Position numbers and translations under genes: made by a program. From CAZYBC01 sp964645645 (lineage in GTDB: Bacteria; Patescibacteriota; Microgenomatia; UBA1400; PJMF01), in assembly GCA_964645645.1 (NCBI GenBank), contig CAZYBC010000029.1, positions 1-11,710 on the forward strand: 11,710 bases of DNA. The letters run 5' to 3'. Positions 1 through 5,956 of the stretch are shown one piece after another (the first letter of the stretch is position 1; each line of letters begins with the position of its first letter). The notes under the pieces are model-generated. The model had not been told where the DNA came from, did not search any database, and saw nothing but the letters and a program-made list of their open reading frames with translations.

Positions 1-33
1 ACATCTTATTGTGATGAATGAAAGACTAACTGT

Positions 34-354
34 CTAGTTTTTGGGGTACCTGTCATTAGGATCATACATTTTTTTAGGCATATCTTCTAAATGAAAATTA
101 GAACCCATGGAAGTAGTTACACCAGCTAATTCTCCATCAACAAAAACACCAATCACTCCTTCTGGAAAAATCCTTAAGCGATTTGCAAAAGATTCTCTTG
201 GAGCTTGCCATTCTTCAGGCCAAGTTTCTTGTTCAACTCTAACAATCTCATCTAAATCTTCTACAGTCAAACCTCTAACTAGGATTTCCTTACCTTTTTC
301 TTTTGCAGTAAAATAAATATAAGTTTCTTGATTTGGCATAAACACTTCTTTCAT
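34..354 (-). CDS. GNAT-like acetyltransferase, truncated after the N-terminal half
   Basis: The 106-residue product begins with a GNAT-like pattern: a short strand (ILVRG, about 24-28), then 'TVEDLDEIVRVEQETWPEEW' (30-49) as helix 1, then 'GVIGVFVDGELAGVTTSM' (66-83), which resembles the central beta hairpin of acetyl-CoA-dependent N-acetyltransferases. The acetyl-CoA loop (R/Q-x-x-G-x-G/A) that should follow is absent, because the frame ends in TAG after DPNDRYPKN. Family members usually need about 140-200 residues. Neither the in-frame readthrough nor the shifted frames in the remaining 33 bases restores a GNAT motif. An AAGGA sequence lies five bases before the ATG, so this start is favoured over Met6. 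TAG is used by no intact gene here, which adds to the suspicion of decay. It could instead be a genuine short protein. Function is inferred from pattern only. Confidence 0.55.
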   Translation of the reverse strand: MKEVFMPNQETYIYFTAKEKGKEILVRGLTVEDLDEIVRVEQETWPEEWQAPRESFANRLRIFPEGVIGVFVDGELAGVTTSMGSNFHLEDMPKKMYDPNDRYPKN

Positions 355-391
355 TTTATTCCTTATTTCTATTTATAAATATTTATATTCA

Positions 392-400
392 ATTATATCA
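392..400 (-). promoter_or_regulatory. Extended -10 promoter for the GNAT-like gene
   Basis: On the minus strand this reads TGA-TATAAT: a perfect -10 hexamer with the extended TG, 37 bases upstream of the ATG. The -35 position would lie over the stop codon of the preceding gene and has no good hexamer, as is common for extended -10 promoters. It suggests that the GNAT-like gene has its own transcription start at about position 385. Confidence 0.5.
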
Positions 401-414
401 CTTGACTGAATTAA

Positions 415-1257
415 TTAATTATTTGTTTCATCCACCAGCTCATCAAAACTTTTAGTCCATTCATCAGTTAAAATGTTTAGTTGCTCATCAGATAAATTAA
501 CTCCTAAATACTTGGCCTTAAAATTTTTAATTTCTTTCCATAACTTTTTTAATTTTGTAGTAATTTCTAACCAAGTTTCATAATCTGTTTCAGCTAAATA
601 ACTTAAAGCCGCTAAAAATTTTTTCTGGCATTGTTCTCCAACTATTTGTGGCGAAATTGGTAGAAAAAACAGAATAAAGTCAAACCAATATCCTTCTTTA
701 ATCATTTCAGCAACTTTTTCTACTGCTATACCACTAATGTCTAAAACATACCTGGTTTTATAGTTAAAAGTTTCACACAAATTAAAATTTTGAGCAAAAC
801 CTACTAAAAAGCTACTCTTTTCGTTCTTTAATTGTTGAATAAGGTTTTGCACTTCATTTGCTAATGACCATAACTGTACATGAACTGGATTAACTTTTCT
901 TCCAGCTACGCTAACATCTGCAATCGAAGCTGGTGAAGTTTTAATAACAGAAAAAGCATCAAAGTCTTCATTTTGCCAATTACTAAAAAGACGCTTAAGA
1001 GCCAGTCCTCCAGTTGCCGCTCCACCTGAAACACCAATTGCGCTAATATATGGATACTTAGCCAATAATTGCTCAGCTAGAAATTGATTAAAGGCTAAAA
1101 TTTGAGTATCTGGGGTAATTAACTCAGTCTTTAATTTTTCAACCAAATTTTTTAAATAATTCAAATCAATTGCTAAATCTAATTTCTGGGCTAAATCAAT
1201 TAGCGTTGTTTCCAAATTCTTTTCTGTAGAATAAGTTGATTCTTGCCGATTTTTCAT
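415..1257 (-). CDS. Helical protein of unknown function, possibly nucleotidyltransferase-like
   Basis: The product is 280 residues and I do not recognise it with certainty. After an N-terminal helical region (about 12-68) comes 'YISAIGVSGGAATGG' (70-84), followed by 'NEDFDAFSVI' (96-105). A strand-Gly-Gly turn followed by D-x-D on the next strand is the signature of the Pol-beta/minimal nucleotidyltransferase fold. The gap between Gly79 and Asp98 is longer than usual, so the assignment is weak. A hydrophobic stretch (about 188-206, 'YWFDFILFFLPISPQIV') is followed by a long helical C-terminus. The ATG is six bases past the pflA stop with only a poor AGAG ahead of it, so it is probably co-transcribed, and perhaps translationally coupled, with pflA. 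It could also be an unrelated helical protein that merely rides in the pfl operon. Confidence 0.6.
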   Translation of the reverse strand: MKNRQESTYSTEKNLETTLIDLAQKLDLAIDLNYLKNLVEKLKTELITPDTQILAFNQFLAEQLLAKYPYISAIGVSGGAATGGLALKRLFSNWQNEDFDAFSVIKTSPASIADVSVAGRKVNPVHVQLWSLANEVQNLIQQLKNEKSSFLVGFAQNFNLCETFNYKTRYVLDISGIAVEKVAEMIKEGYWFDFILFFLPISPQIVGEQCQKKFLAALSYLAETDYETWLEITTKLKKLWKEIKNFKAKYLGVNLSDEQLNILTDEWTKSFDELVDETNN

Positions 1258-1263
1258 CTCTAT

Positions 1264-2004
1264 TTAATGGATCACCACCTTTTCCCCTAAATACTGAGCA
1301 AAAATCTGCCTTGCTTTTTCTGCTTCTTCTTGAGTAGTCGGTTCAACACCTTTTAAAACATAGGGTAAACCTAACTGTTCATATTTATACATACCAAGAG
1401 TATGATAAGGCAAAATTTCTACCCGTTCTACAGTTTTATAATCCTTAAAATACTTGGCCCAAGCTTCTAGATATTCTGGTTGATCGCTCCAACCTCGCAC
1501 TAAGACATATTTTAACCACATTGGTTTGCCAGATTGTTCGCGATAAGCGGCGTTGGCTAAAACATTTTCATTGCTCATCCCGGTAATTTTTTTATGCCAA
1601 GTAGGATCAATATGTTTAACATCTAATAAAACTAAATCAGTTAAATCATAAACTTTACGGCTCTCGGCACTATAAATACCACCGCAAGTATCAATGGTAA
1701 TATGAAAGCCAGCTTTTTTAATGGCCTTCATCACTTCTATTAAAGCTTTGGCTTGCATAGTTGGCTCACCACCAGAAAAAGTAATGCCGCCATTATCTTT
1801 AAAATAAGGGCGTGATCTTTCTAAGCGATCAATAATTTGTTTGGCAGTCATGGAATAAGACTTAGGATTATCAGATGGTTGAGTATCAGGATTGGAACAG
1901 AAAACACATCTAAAAGGACAGCCTTGCAAAAAAACCACCAAACGAATTCCTGGTCCGTCATGGACGCCAAATGTTTCTATAGAATGAACTTTTAACATCG
2001 TCAT
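1264..2004 (-). CDS. pflA: Pyruvate formate-lyase activating enzyme (radical SAM)
   Basis: This enzyme cleaves S-adenosylmethionine at a [4Fe-4S] cluster and abstracts hydrogen from the active glycine of PflB. The 246 residues equal the length of the E. coli enzyme. Visible motifs are the N-terminal 'SIETFGVHDGPGIR' (8-21), the radical-SAM cluster CxxxCxxC as Cys29-Cys33-Cys36, the SAM-binding 'SGGEP' (77-81) and 'LLDVKHIDP' farther on. It follows pflB by 42 bases, nearly all taken up by a GC-rich hairpin. No SD sequence precedes the first ATG or the alternative ATG at Met3, so translation may be weak or depend on that hairpin. The unknown helical protein follows six bases after its stop. Assignment is secure from motifs and from adjacency to pflB. 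Confidence 0.97.
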   Translation of the reverse strand: MTMLKVHSIETFGVHDGPGIRLVVFLQGCPFRCVFCSNPDTQPSDNPKSYSMTAKQIIDRLERSRPYFKDNGGITFSGGEPTMQAKALIEVMKAIKKAGFHITIDTCGGIYSAESRKVYDLTDLVLLDVKHIDPTWHKKITGMSNENVLANAAYREQSGKPMWLKYVLVRGWSDQPEYLEAWAKYFKDYKTVERVEILPYHTLGMYKYEQLGLPYVLKGVEPTTQEEAEKARQIFAQYLGEKVVIH

Positions 2005-2013
2005 TTTAATAAA

Positions 2014-2045
2014 AGAGGGCGGATTTTGTCCGCCCTCTCTTTTTT
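2014..2045. terminator. GC-rich hairpin between pflB and pflA
   Basis: Perfect 10-bp arms AGAGGGCGGA (2014-2023) and TCCGCCCTCT (2029-2038) close a five-base loop. On the plus strand a T-run follows (2040-2045), the better intrinsic terminator direction. On the minus strand, in which pflB and pflA are read, the hairpin is followed by TTTATTAAA and then the pflA ATG, so termination there would be partial. It may act as a bidirectional terminator, or as a processing/stability element that gives more pflB than pflA. Confidence 0.75.
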
Positions 2046-2046
2046 A

Positions 2047-4353
2047 TTACATATTTTGATGGAAGGTACGAGCAATCACTTCCTTTTGTTGTTCTCGGCT
2101 AAGTCTAATAAAGTTAACCGCATATCCTGAAACTCGAATAGTAAGTTGAGGATAATTTTCTGGATGTTCCATGGCATCTTTTAAAGTTTCATGATTTAAA
2201 ACATTAACGTTTAAATGATGAGCCTTTTTATTGAAATAGCCATCCAACATATTCACCAAATTGCTCACTCGTTCTTCAGCTTTAGAACCTAAAGCCTTAG
2301 GCACAATTGAGAAGGTATTAGAAATCCCATCTCTCGAATCAGCATAGTCAAGTTTGGCCACACTGTTCAAAGAAGCCACTGCTCCGCTGGTATCTCGGCC
2401 ATGCATTGGGTTAGCACCAGGAGCAAAAGGCTCACCAGCTTTTCTGCCATCTGGGGTAGCCCCAGTGTGATGACCATAAACCACATTAGAAGTAATGGTC
2501 AAAACTGACATCGTAGGAGTAGCTTTACGATAGATGTGTTGTTTGCCTAATTCAGCATTAAAGTCATGCACTAAATCTTTAGCAATATTATCAACTTTAT
2601 CATCGTCATTGCCATATTTGGGGAAATCGCCCTCTATGCTGAAACTTTCAGTAATGCCGTCTTTATTGCGTTTGGCTGTAACCTTGGCAAATTTAATCGC
2701 TGATAAAGAGTCGGCCACCACTGATAAACCAGCCATCCCAAAAGCCATATTGCGATGCACATAAGTATCCATTAAAGCCAATTGAGCTTTTTCATAGTAA
2801 TACTTGTCATGCATGTAATGAATAACATCCATAGTATTAACATAAGCTTCAGCTAAGAAAGCCATGGCTTTCTTAAAGCGCTTTTCTACCTCTTTATAAT
2901 CAAGTTCTCCCTTAGGCATCGGTTCAATACCTGGCACAACTGTTTGGCCAGTTAATTCATCTTTACCTTCATTAAGGGCCATCAATAACGCTTTAGCTAA
3001 GTTACAACGAGCGCCAAAGAATTGCATTTCCTTGCCTGTTTCCATCATTGATACACAACATGCAATACAATAGTCATCACATTGGCCTGCATCACGCATT
3101 AAGACATCATTTTCATATTGTAAGGAAGAAGTATCAATAGACACTTGCGCACAGAATTTCTTAAAACCTTCTGGCAATTTATCAGACCATAAGATAGTCA
3201 AGTTAGGCTCTGGAGCTGGACCTAAGTTGTATAAAGTTTGTAAAAATCGGAAAGTAGTCTTAGTGACTTTATGTTGACCATTATTGAAAAAGCCAGCTAA
3301 AACTTCTGTTGTCCAGGTAGGATCACCGGCAAAAAGCTGATTATAAGCATCTGGTCTAAGATGACGAATTAAGCGACACTTCATAATAAAGTGATCAACT
3401 AATTCTTGAGCCTGTTCTTCAGTTAATTTTCCAGCTTTGAAATCTTTTTCAAAATAAATATCAAAAAAGCTAGACACATTACCCAAACTCATGGCTGCCC
3501 CATCCTGTTCTTTAAGAGCAGCTAGAAAACCAAACCAAGTCCATTGGATTGCTTCTTGGGCAGTTTCAGCTGGACGAGCAATATCAAAGCCATAGCTTTT
3601 AGCCATGACTTTCATTTGTTCCAGAGCACGAATTTGTTCACTGACCTCTTCACGCAATTGAATTAATTCATCAGTCATGGTGCCAGTTAACTGTAACTTA
3701 TCTAATTTTTTAGATTCAATTAAGGCATCAATCCCATACAAAGCCACCCGGCGATAGTCACCAATAATTCTGCCTCTAGCATAAGCATCTGGTAAACCAG
3801 TTAAAATGCCAGTTTTACGATAAGTCATCATTTCTGGAGTATAAGCATCAAACACCGCATCATTGTGAGTCTTGCGATACTCAGTGCAAATTTTGACTAC
3901 TTCATCATCTACTTTGTAACCATTTTCCTCAGCCGCACTCATCACCACTCTAATACCCCCAAAAGGCTTAATCGCTCTTTTAAGTGGCTCATCAGTTTGA
4001 AAACCAACAATGGTTTCTAATTTTTTATCTAAATAACCAGCTTTGTGGCTAGTAATAGTAGAAATAGTTTTGGTATCAATATCTAAGACACCTTTATTGT
4101 CACGTTCTTTTTTTAGATATTCTAAGGCAATCTCCCACAATTTTTTGGTTGCCTCAGTAGGCCCAGCCAAAAAACTCCCATCTCCATCATAGGGAGTGAT
4201 GTTTTTAAAAATAAAATCGCGAGTATTAACCTCGCGTTGCCACACTCCAGTTTTAAAGCCATTGGCCTTAATTTCAGTGGAAAGTTTGTTCATCTTGCTC
4301 ATATTTTTAATAGGAGCTTGATCTTCGCAATGACATTGACAATCACATGACAT
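2047..4353 (-). CDS. pflB: Pyruvate formate-lyase (formate C-acetyltransferase), glycyl radical enzyme
   Basis: It converts pyruvate and CoA into acetyl-CoA and formate under anoxia, in the cytoplasm. The 768 residues track E. coli PflB (760) closely along the whole length. The catalytic pair is Cys432-Cys433 in 'CIACCVS' (E. coli 418/419). Trp347 in GDPTW matches Trp333. The C-terminal 'RVSGYAVNF' carries the radical glycine Gly743 (E. coli Gly734), close to the C-terminus as expected. This set distinguishes it from other glycyl radical enzymes. An extra N-terminus holds Cys3, Cys5, Cys7 and Cys9 in MSCDCQCHCE. The chosen ATG has a strong GAGAGGA SD six bases away, while internal Met18 and Met21 have none, so the tag appears to be translated. 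It is the first gene of a unit with pflA and has a long structured leader. Confidence 0.98.
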   Translation of the reverse strand: MSCDCQCHCEDQAPIKNMSKMNKLSTEIKANGFKTGVWQREVNTRDFIFKNITPYDGDGSFLAGPTEATKKLWEIALEYLKKERDNKGVLDIDTKTISTITSHKAGYLDKKLETIVGFQTDEPLKRAIKPFGGIRVVMSAAEENGYKVDDEVVKICTEYRKTHNDAVFDAYTPEMMTYRKTGILTGLPDAYARGRIIGDYRRVALYGIDALIESKKLDKLQLTGTMTDELIQLREEVSEQIRALEQMKVMAKSYGFDIARPAETAQEAIQWTWFGFLAALKEQDGAAMSLGNVSSFFDIYFEKDFKAGKLTEEQAQELVDHFIMKCRLIRHLRPDAYNQLFAGDPTWTTEVLAGFFNNGQHKVTKTTFRFLQTLYNLGPAPEPNLTILWSDKLPEGFKKFCAQVSIDTSSLQYENDVLMRDAGQCDDYCIACCVSMMETGKEMQFFGARCNLAKALLMALNEGKDELTGQTVVPGIEPMPKGELDYKEVEKRFKKAMAFLAEAYVNTMDVIHYMHDKYYYEKAQLALMDTYVHRNMAFGMAGLSVVADSLSAIKFAKVTAKRNKDGITESFSIEGDFPKYGNDDDKVDNIAKDLVHDFNAELGKQHIYRKATPTMSVLTITSNVVYGHHTGATPDGRKAGEPFAPGANPMHGRDTSGAVASLNSVAKLDYADSRDGISNTFSIVPKALGSKAEERVSNLVNMLDGYFNKKAHHLNVNVLNHETLKDAMEHPENYPQLTIRVSGYAVNFIRLSREQQKEVIARTFHQNM

Positions 4354-4538
4354 AGCGATCCTCTCTAAATAAACTTACTTATCTAGCCAAAAGGCTTATT
4401 TTTTAGTAAGTCTATACCTGACCTAAGTCAGAATGTTGTTTATACTACCTGCGGCTATCAACGACAGCCAACAAAAAAATTTTGTACTCATTGCTAAGTG
4501 GTTGCACCACTTAGAGATCAAGCCTATAGGCTTGATTT
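4354..4538 (-). promoter_or_regulatory. Structured 5' leader of pflB, about 185 nt, five hairpins
   Basis: From the predicted start (about 4538) to the pflB ATG there is no gene, but five inverted repeats follow one another: 4517-4536 (8-bp arms, TATA centre), 4494-4514 (CTAAGTGG/CCACTTAG, five-base loop), 4453-4469 (GGCT/AGCC), 4418-4431 (CTGAC/GTCAG, four-base loop) and 4373-4411 (ACTTACT/AGTAAGT enclosing AGCC-AAAA-GGCT). The last one ends just upstream of the GAGAGGA SD, so it could gate ribosome access. The leader does not resemble the ZTP ('pfl') riboswitch or another class I know. It could be a riboswitch, a protein-binding leader or a set of mRNA-stabilising hairpins. Confidence 0.6.
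4517..4536. repeat. Perfect 20-bp palindrome at the pflB transcript start
   Basis: Arms ATCAAGCC and GGCTTGAT flank TATA. The element begins about one or two bases after the predicted pflB start point. It could be a dimeric repressor operator just downstream of the promoter, or a 5'-terminal RNA hairpin that shields the message from decay. A second perfect inverted repeat (4494-4514) lies two bases further on. Confidence 0.7.
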
Positions 4539-4544
4539 ATTTCT

Positions 4545-4572
4545 ATTATATAGGTTTAAAATAAAGAAGCAA
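4545..4572 (-). promoter_or_regulatory. pflB promoter
   Basis: The minus strand reads TTGCTT (4572-4567), 16 bases, then a perfect TATAAT (4550-4545). Transcription would begin at an A near 4538. It is the only strong promoter for the pflB-pflA unit that I can see. Confidence 0.7.
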
Positions 4573-4575
4573 AAA

Positions 4576-4604
4576 TTGAGTTTTTATCTGAGGTGGGTTA
4601 TAAT
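4576..4604 (+). promoter_or_regulatory. Divergent plus-strand promoter facing the AUA-start gene
   Basis: TTGAGT (4576-4581), a 17-base spacer and a perfect TATAAT (4599-4604) form a textbook housekeeping promoter. Its -35 box is three bases from the -35 box of the oppositely directed pflB promoter, so two polymerases could hardly bind at once. A second, weaker candidate lies nearer the gene, at 4688-4717. Confidence 0.65.
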
Positions 4605-4634
4605 TAAAGATTACAGATAGATGAATTCCCCTTT

Positions 4635-4719
4635 GCCAAATTTAGCCAAATTTTTTTCTTTTTTTTTCTAGATAAAGTGACTTTTTTTTGAAGCTATAGT
4701 AATAAATATGCTATAGTAA
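4635..4719 (+). promoter_or_regulatory. T-rich leader with short direct repeats and a second possible promoter
   Basis: GCCAAATTT occurs twice in tandem (4635-4653), then long T tracts (about 4651-4689). GCTATAGTAA then occurs twice, 17 bases apart (4693-4702 and 4710-4719). TTGAAG (4688-4693), 18 bases and TATAGT (4712-4717) make a moderate promoter. The T tracts have no GC-rich stem before them, so I do not call a terminator. Confidence 0.35.
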
Positions 4720-4750
4720 AAATTAATAAACAATCAATTAGAAAGGCAAA

Positions 4751-5089
4751 ATATCAGAAAAAACATTTTTAACTCAAGGTAGTCCAAAGCCAGGTGCAAG
4801 ACAAGAGTTACCAGGAGAAGGCCCAGTTACTTCTACAGAAGAAGCCAAAGAAAGATTAGGTAGAAACAATTTTATTAGAATAGAACATAAAGTAGGCTTA
4901 GGCAGACCAACTGAAATTGAAGCTTTAGATAACTCAACTGATCCAAGAGCCTGGGTTTCATATGAAGAGATGCAAGATGTGATAAAAAGAAACCAACAAA
5001 CAGCTGACGCAATTAAAGGAGCAAATCCAGATTATACGACAAGACAGATTTACGATACGATCGTAGCCATGGGTATGGATAGAGTTTAA
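4751..5089 (+). CDS. Unknown 112-residue protein with an apparent AUA start codon
   Basis: An open frame runs from an in-frame stop at 4739 to TAA at 5087. It has no ATG, GTG or TTG until codon 74, yet its composition is protein-like: charged, Pro/Gly-rich N-terminus (GSPKPGARQELPGEGPVTST, 10-29), then mixed strand/helix with 'DPRAWVSYEEMQDVIKRNQQ', ending GMDRV. A strong SD, AAAGG at 4742-4746, lies four bases before ATA at 4751. The ten bases AGAAAGGCAA (4740-4749) are identical to those at 9735-9744, where the same spacing leads to a normal ATG. The simplest reading is AUA initiation, or a recent ATG-to-ATA change. I do not recognise the family. There is no signal peptide or membrane segment. 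Its stop shares TTAA with the convergent thioredoxin-like gene. Confidence 0.65.
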   Translation: MSEKTFLTQGSPKPGARQELPGEGPVTSTEEAKERLGRNNFIRIEHKVGLGRPTEIEALDNSTDPRAWVSYEEMQDVIKRNQQTADAIKGANPDYTTRQIYDTIVAMGMDRV

Positions 5090-5544
5090 TTCCCCAAATA
5101 CTGCTCAAAATAGCCAATTACATCAGGAGTACCAAAAAAGCACTCACCTTTGGCATATACAAATGGCACACCAGCAGAGCCTGCATCCATTTTACACAGC
5201 TTAACAGCTTGATCAAAAGCCTGACGATTTTGGAGATTATTGTAAATTTCTTTACGACTAAACTGCACTTTTTCGTCCATCTTTTTTTCGCTAAAAAACT
5301 CCTCTACAGTTTTACAATGAGGGCAAGTATCACCATAAAAAAAAGTAATACTATTAGCATCAAAATCAACTGGGGTGTTAAACATTTTATTCAGTGCAAA
5401 AACTGTCCCAAATAAAATTAAACCAATCACTAAACTTCCAACAATTACCGGTAAAAAACGTTGCAATTTTTCTTTCATAGTAAAGCTTATTTTAGCAAAG
5501 AAAAACTTAGAAAGAAAATTTTGTTTTTTAGCCGAAAGACTCAT
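5086..5544 (-). CDS. Membrane-anchored thioredoxin-fold protein with CPHC active site
   Basis: The 152-residue protein has a basic N-terminus, one hydrophobic segment (about 30-51, 'FLPVIVGSLVIGLILFGTVF') and a small thioredoxin-like domain outside the membrane. 'FFYGDTCPHC' places the redox pair at Cys74 and Cys77; C-P-H-C is the DsbA-type motif. The cis-proline follows in 'AGVPFVY' (Pro127). Cys117 and Cys135 are extra. A role in envelope disulfide chemistry is inferred. The domain is short, with no DsbA helical insertion, closer to the glutaredoxin/thioredoxin-like membrane proteins. The start is uncertain: Met1 has only GTGAG directly before it and Met23, just before the hydrophobic segment, has no SD either. 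It lies 19 bases after the cupin gene, as the last gene of the rarA unit. Confidence 0.82.
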   Translation of the reverse strand: MSLSAKKQNFLSKFFFAKISFTMKEKLQRFLPVIVGSLVIGLILFGTVFALNKMFNTPVDFDANSITFFYGDTCPHCKTVEEFFSEKKMDEKVQFSRKEIYNNLQNRQAFDQAVKLCKMDAGSAGVPFVYAKGECFFGTPDVIGYFEQYLGN

Positions 5545-5563
5545 CTCACAGTAAGTCTAATGA

Positions 5564-5947
5564 TTAATCGATCAAATCAACTTGACTAACATTCTTTTGC
5601 AATTGATTAGCATATTCAATTAAAAAAGCATCATGAGTCGTTGAAATATTTTTAATTACATGCGGAACATTTTTATTAAGCACAAATAAATAAAACTGCT
5701 TATCAGGCTTCATTTTTTCTTGATGTTTTTGACCCTGCTTATCTTGCCAAATTAAAACTAAATCCTCATTTAAAGCAATAAAAGCTTCTTTTCTAGGATG
5801 AAAATGATTCCCCCCAATCTGCCCCGCCGGTAAACAAACCACAGATTTCTCTTTGACAGCAAAAGGCAAGGAAATATTTTCAATATCCAGTACCCATAAG
5901 CCATTGTTTTTAATATATTTAAGTTCAATAGGATGATAAGTTAGCAT
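5564..5947 (-). CDS. Small single-domain cupin, FdtA/WxcM-like sugar isomerase type possible
   Basis: The 127 residues fit one beta-barrel cupin. 'GGNHFHPRKEAFIAL' (45-59) is the first metal motif, G-x-H-x-H followed by Glu. 'NVPHVIKNIS' near residue 95 resembles the second motif with its histidine. This layout resembles the sugar-nucleotide 3,4-ketoisomerase family (FdtA/QdtA, WxcM C-terminal domain), but substrate cannot be read from the sequence and no sugar genes are nearby, so I leave the function open. The AAGGA SD six bases before the ATG overlaps the stop codon of rarA (TAAGGA), implying translational coupling. Confidence 0.8.
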   Translation of the reverse strand: MLTYHPIELKYIKNNGLWVLDIENISLPFAVKEKSVVCLPAGQIGGNHFHPRKEAFIALNEDLVLIWQDKQGQKHQEKMKPDKQFYLFVLNKNVPHVIKNISTTHDAFLIEYANQLQKNVSQVDLID

Positions 5948-5956
5948 AAAAAGTCC

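Noticed and set aside
107..316. Plus-strand open frame of 69 codons
   Set aside because: It is antisense to the GNAT-like gene, has a low-complexity Ser/Thr-rich translation and no SD.
2534..2764. Plus-strand open frame of 76 codons
   Set aside because: It lies wholly antisense inside pflB, whose reading is certain; no independent signals.
2047..4353. Other glycyl radical enzyme (diol dehydratase, choline lyase, PflD type)
   Set aside because: The adjacent Cys432-Cys433 pair and near end-to-end similarity to PflB, including the C-terminal region, are specific to pyruvate formate-lyase.
4354..4538. ZTP ('pfl') riboswitch upstream of pflB
   Set aside because: The conserved ZTP core and pseudoknot elements are not recognisable, and the name similarity is historical rather than functional.
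4651..4690. T-rich tract as an intrinsic terminator
   Set aside because: No GC-rich stem precedes the T runs on either strand.
5209..5415. Plus-strand open frame of 68 codons
   Set aside because: Antisense to the thioredoxin-fold gene, whose CPHC and cis-Pro motifs are clear.
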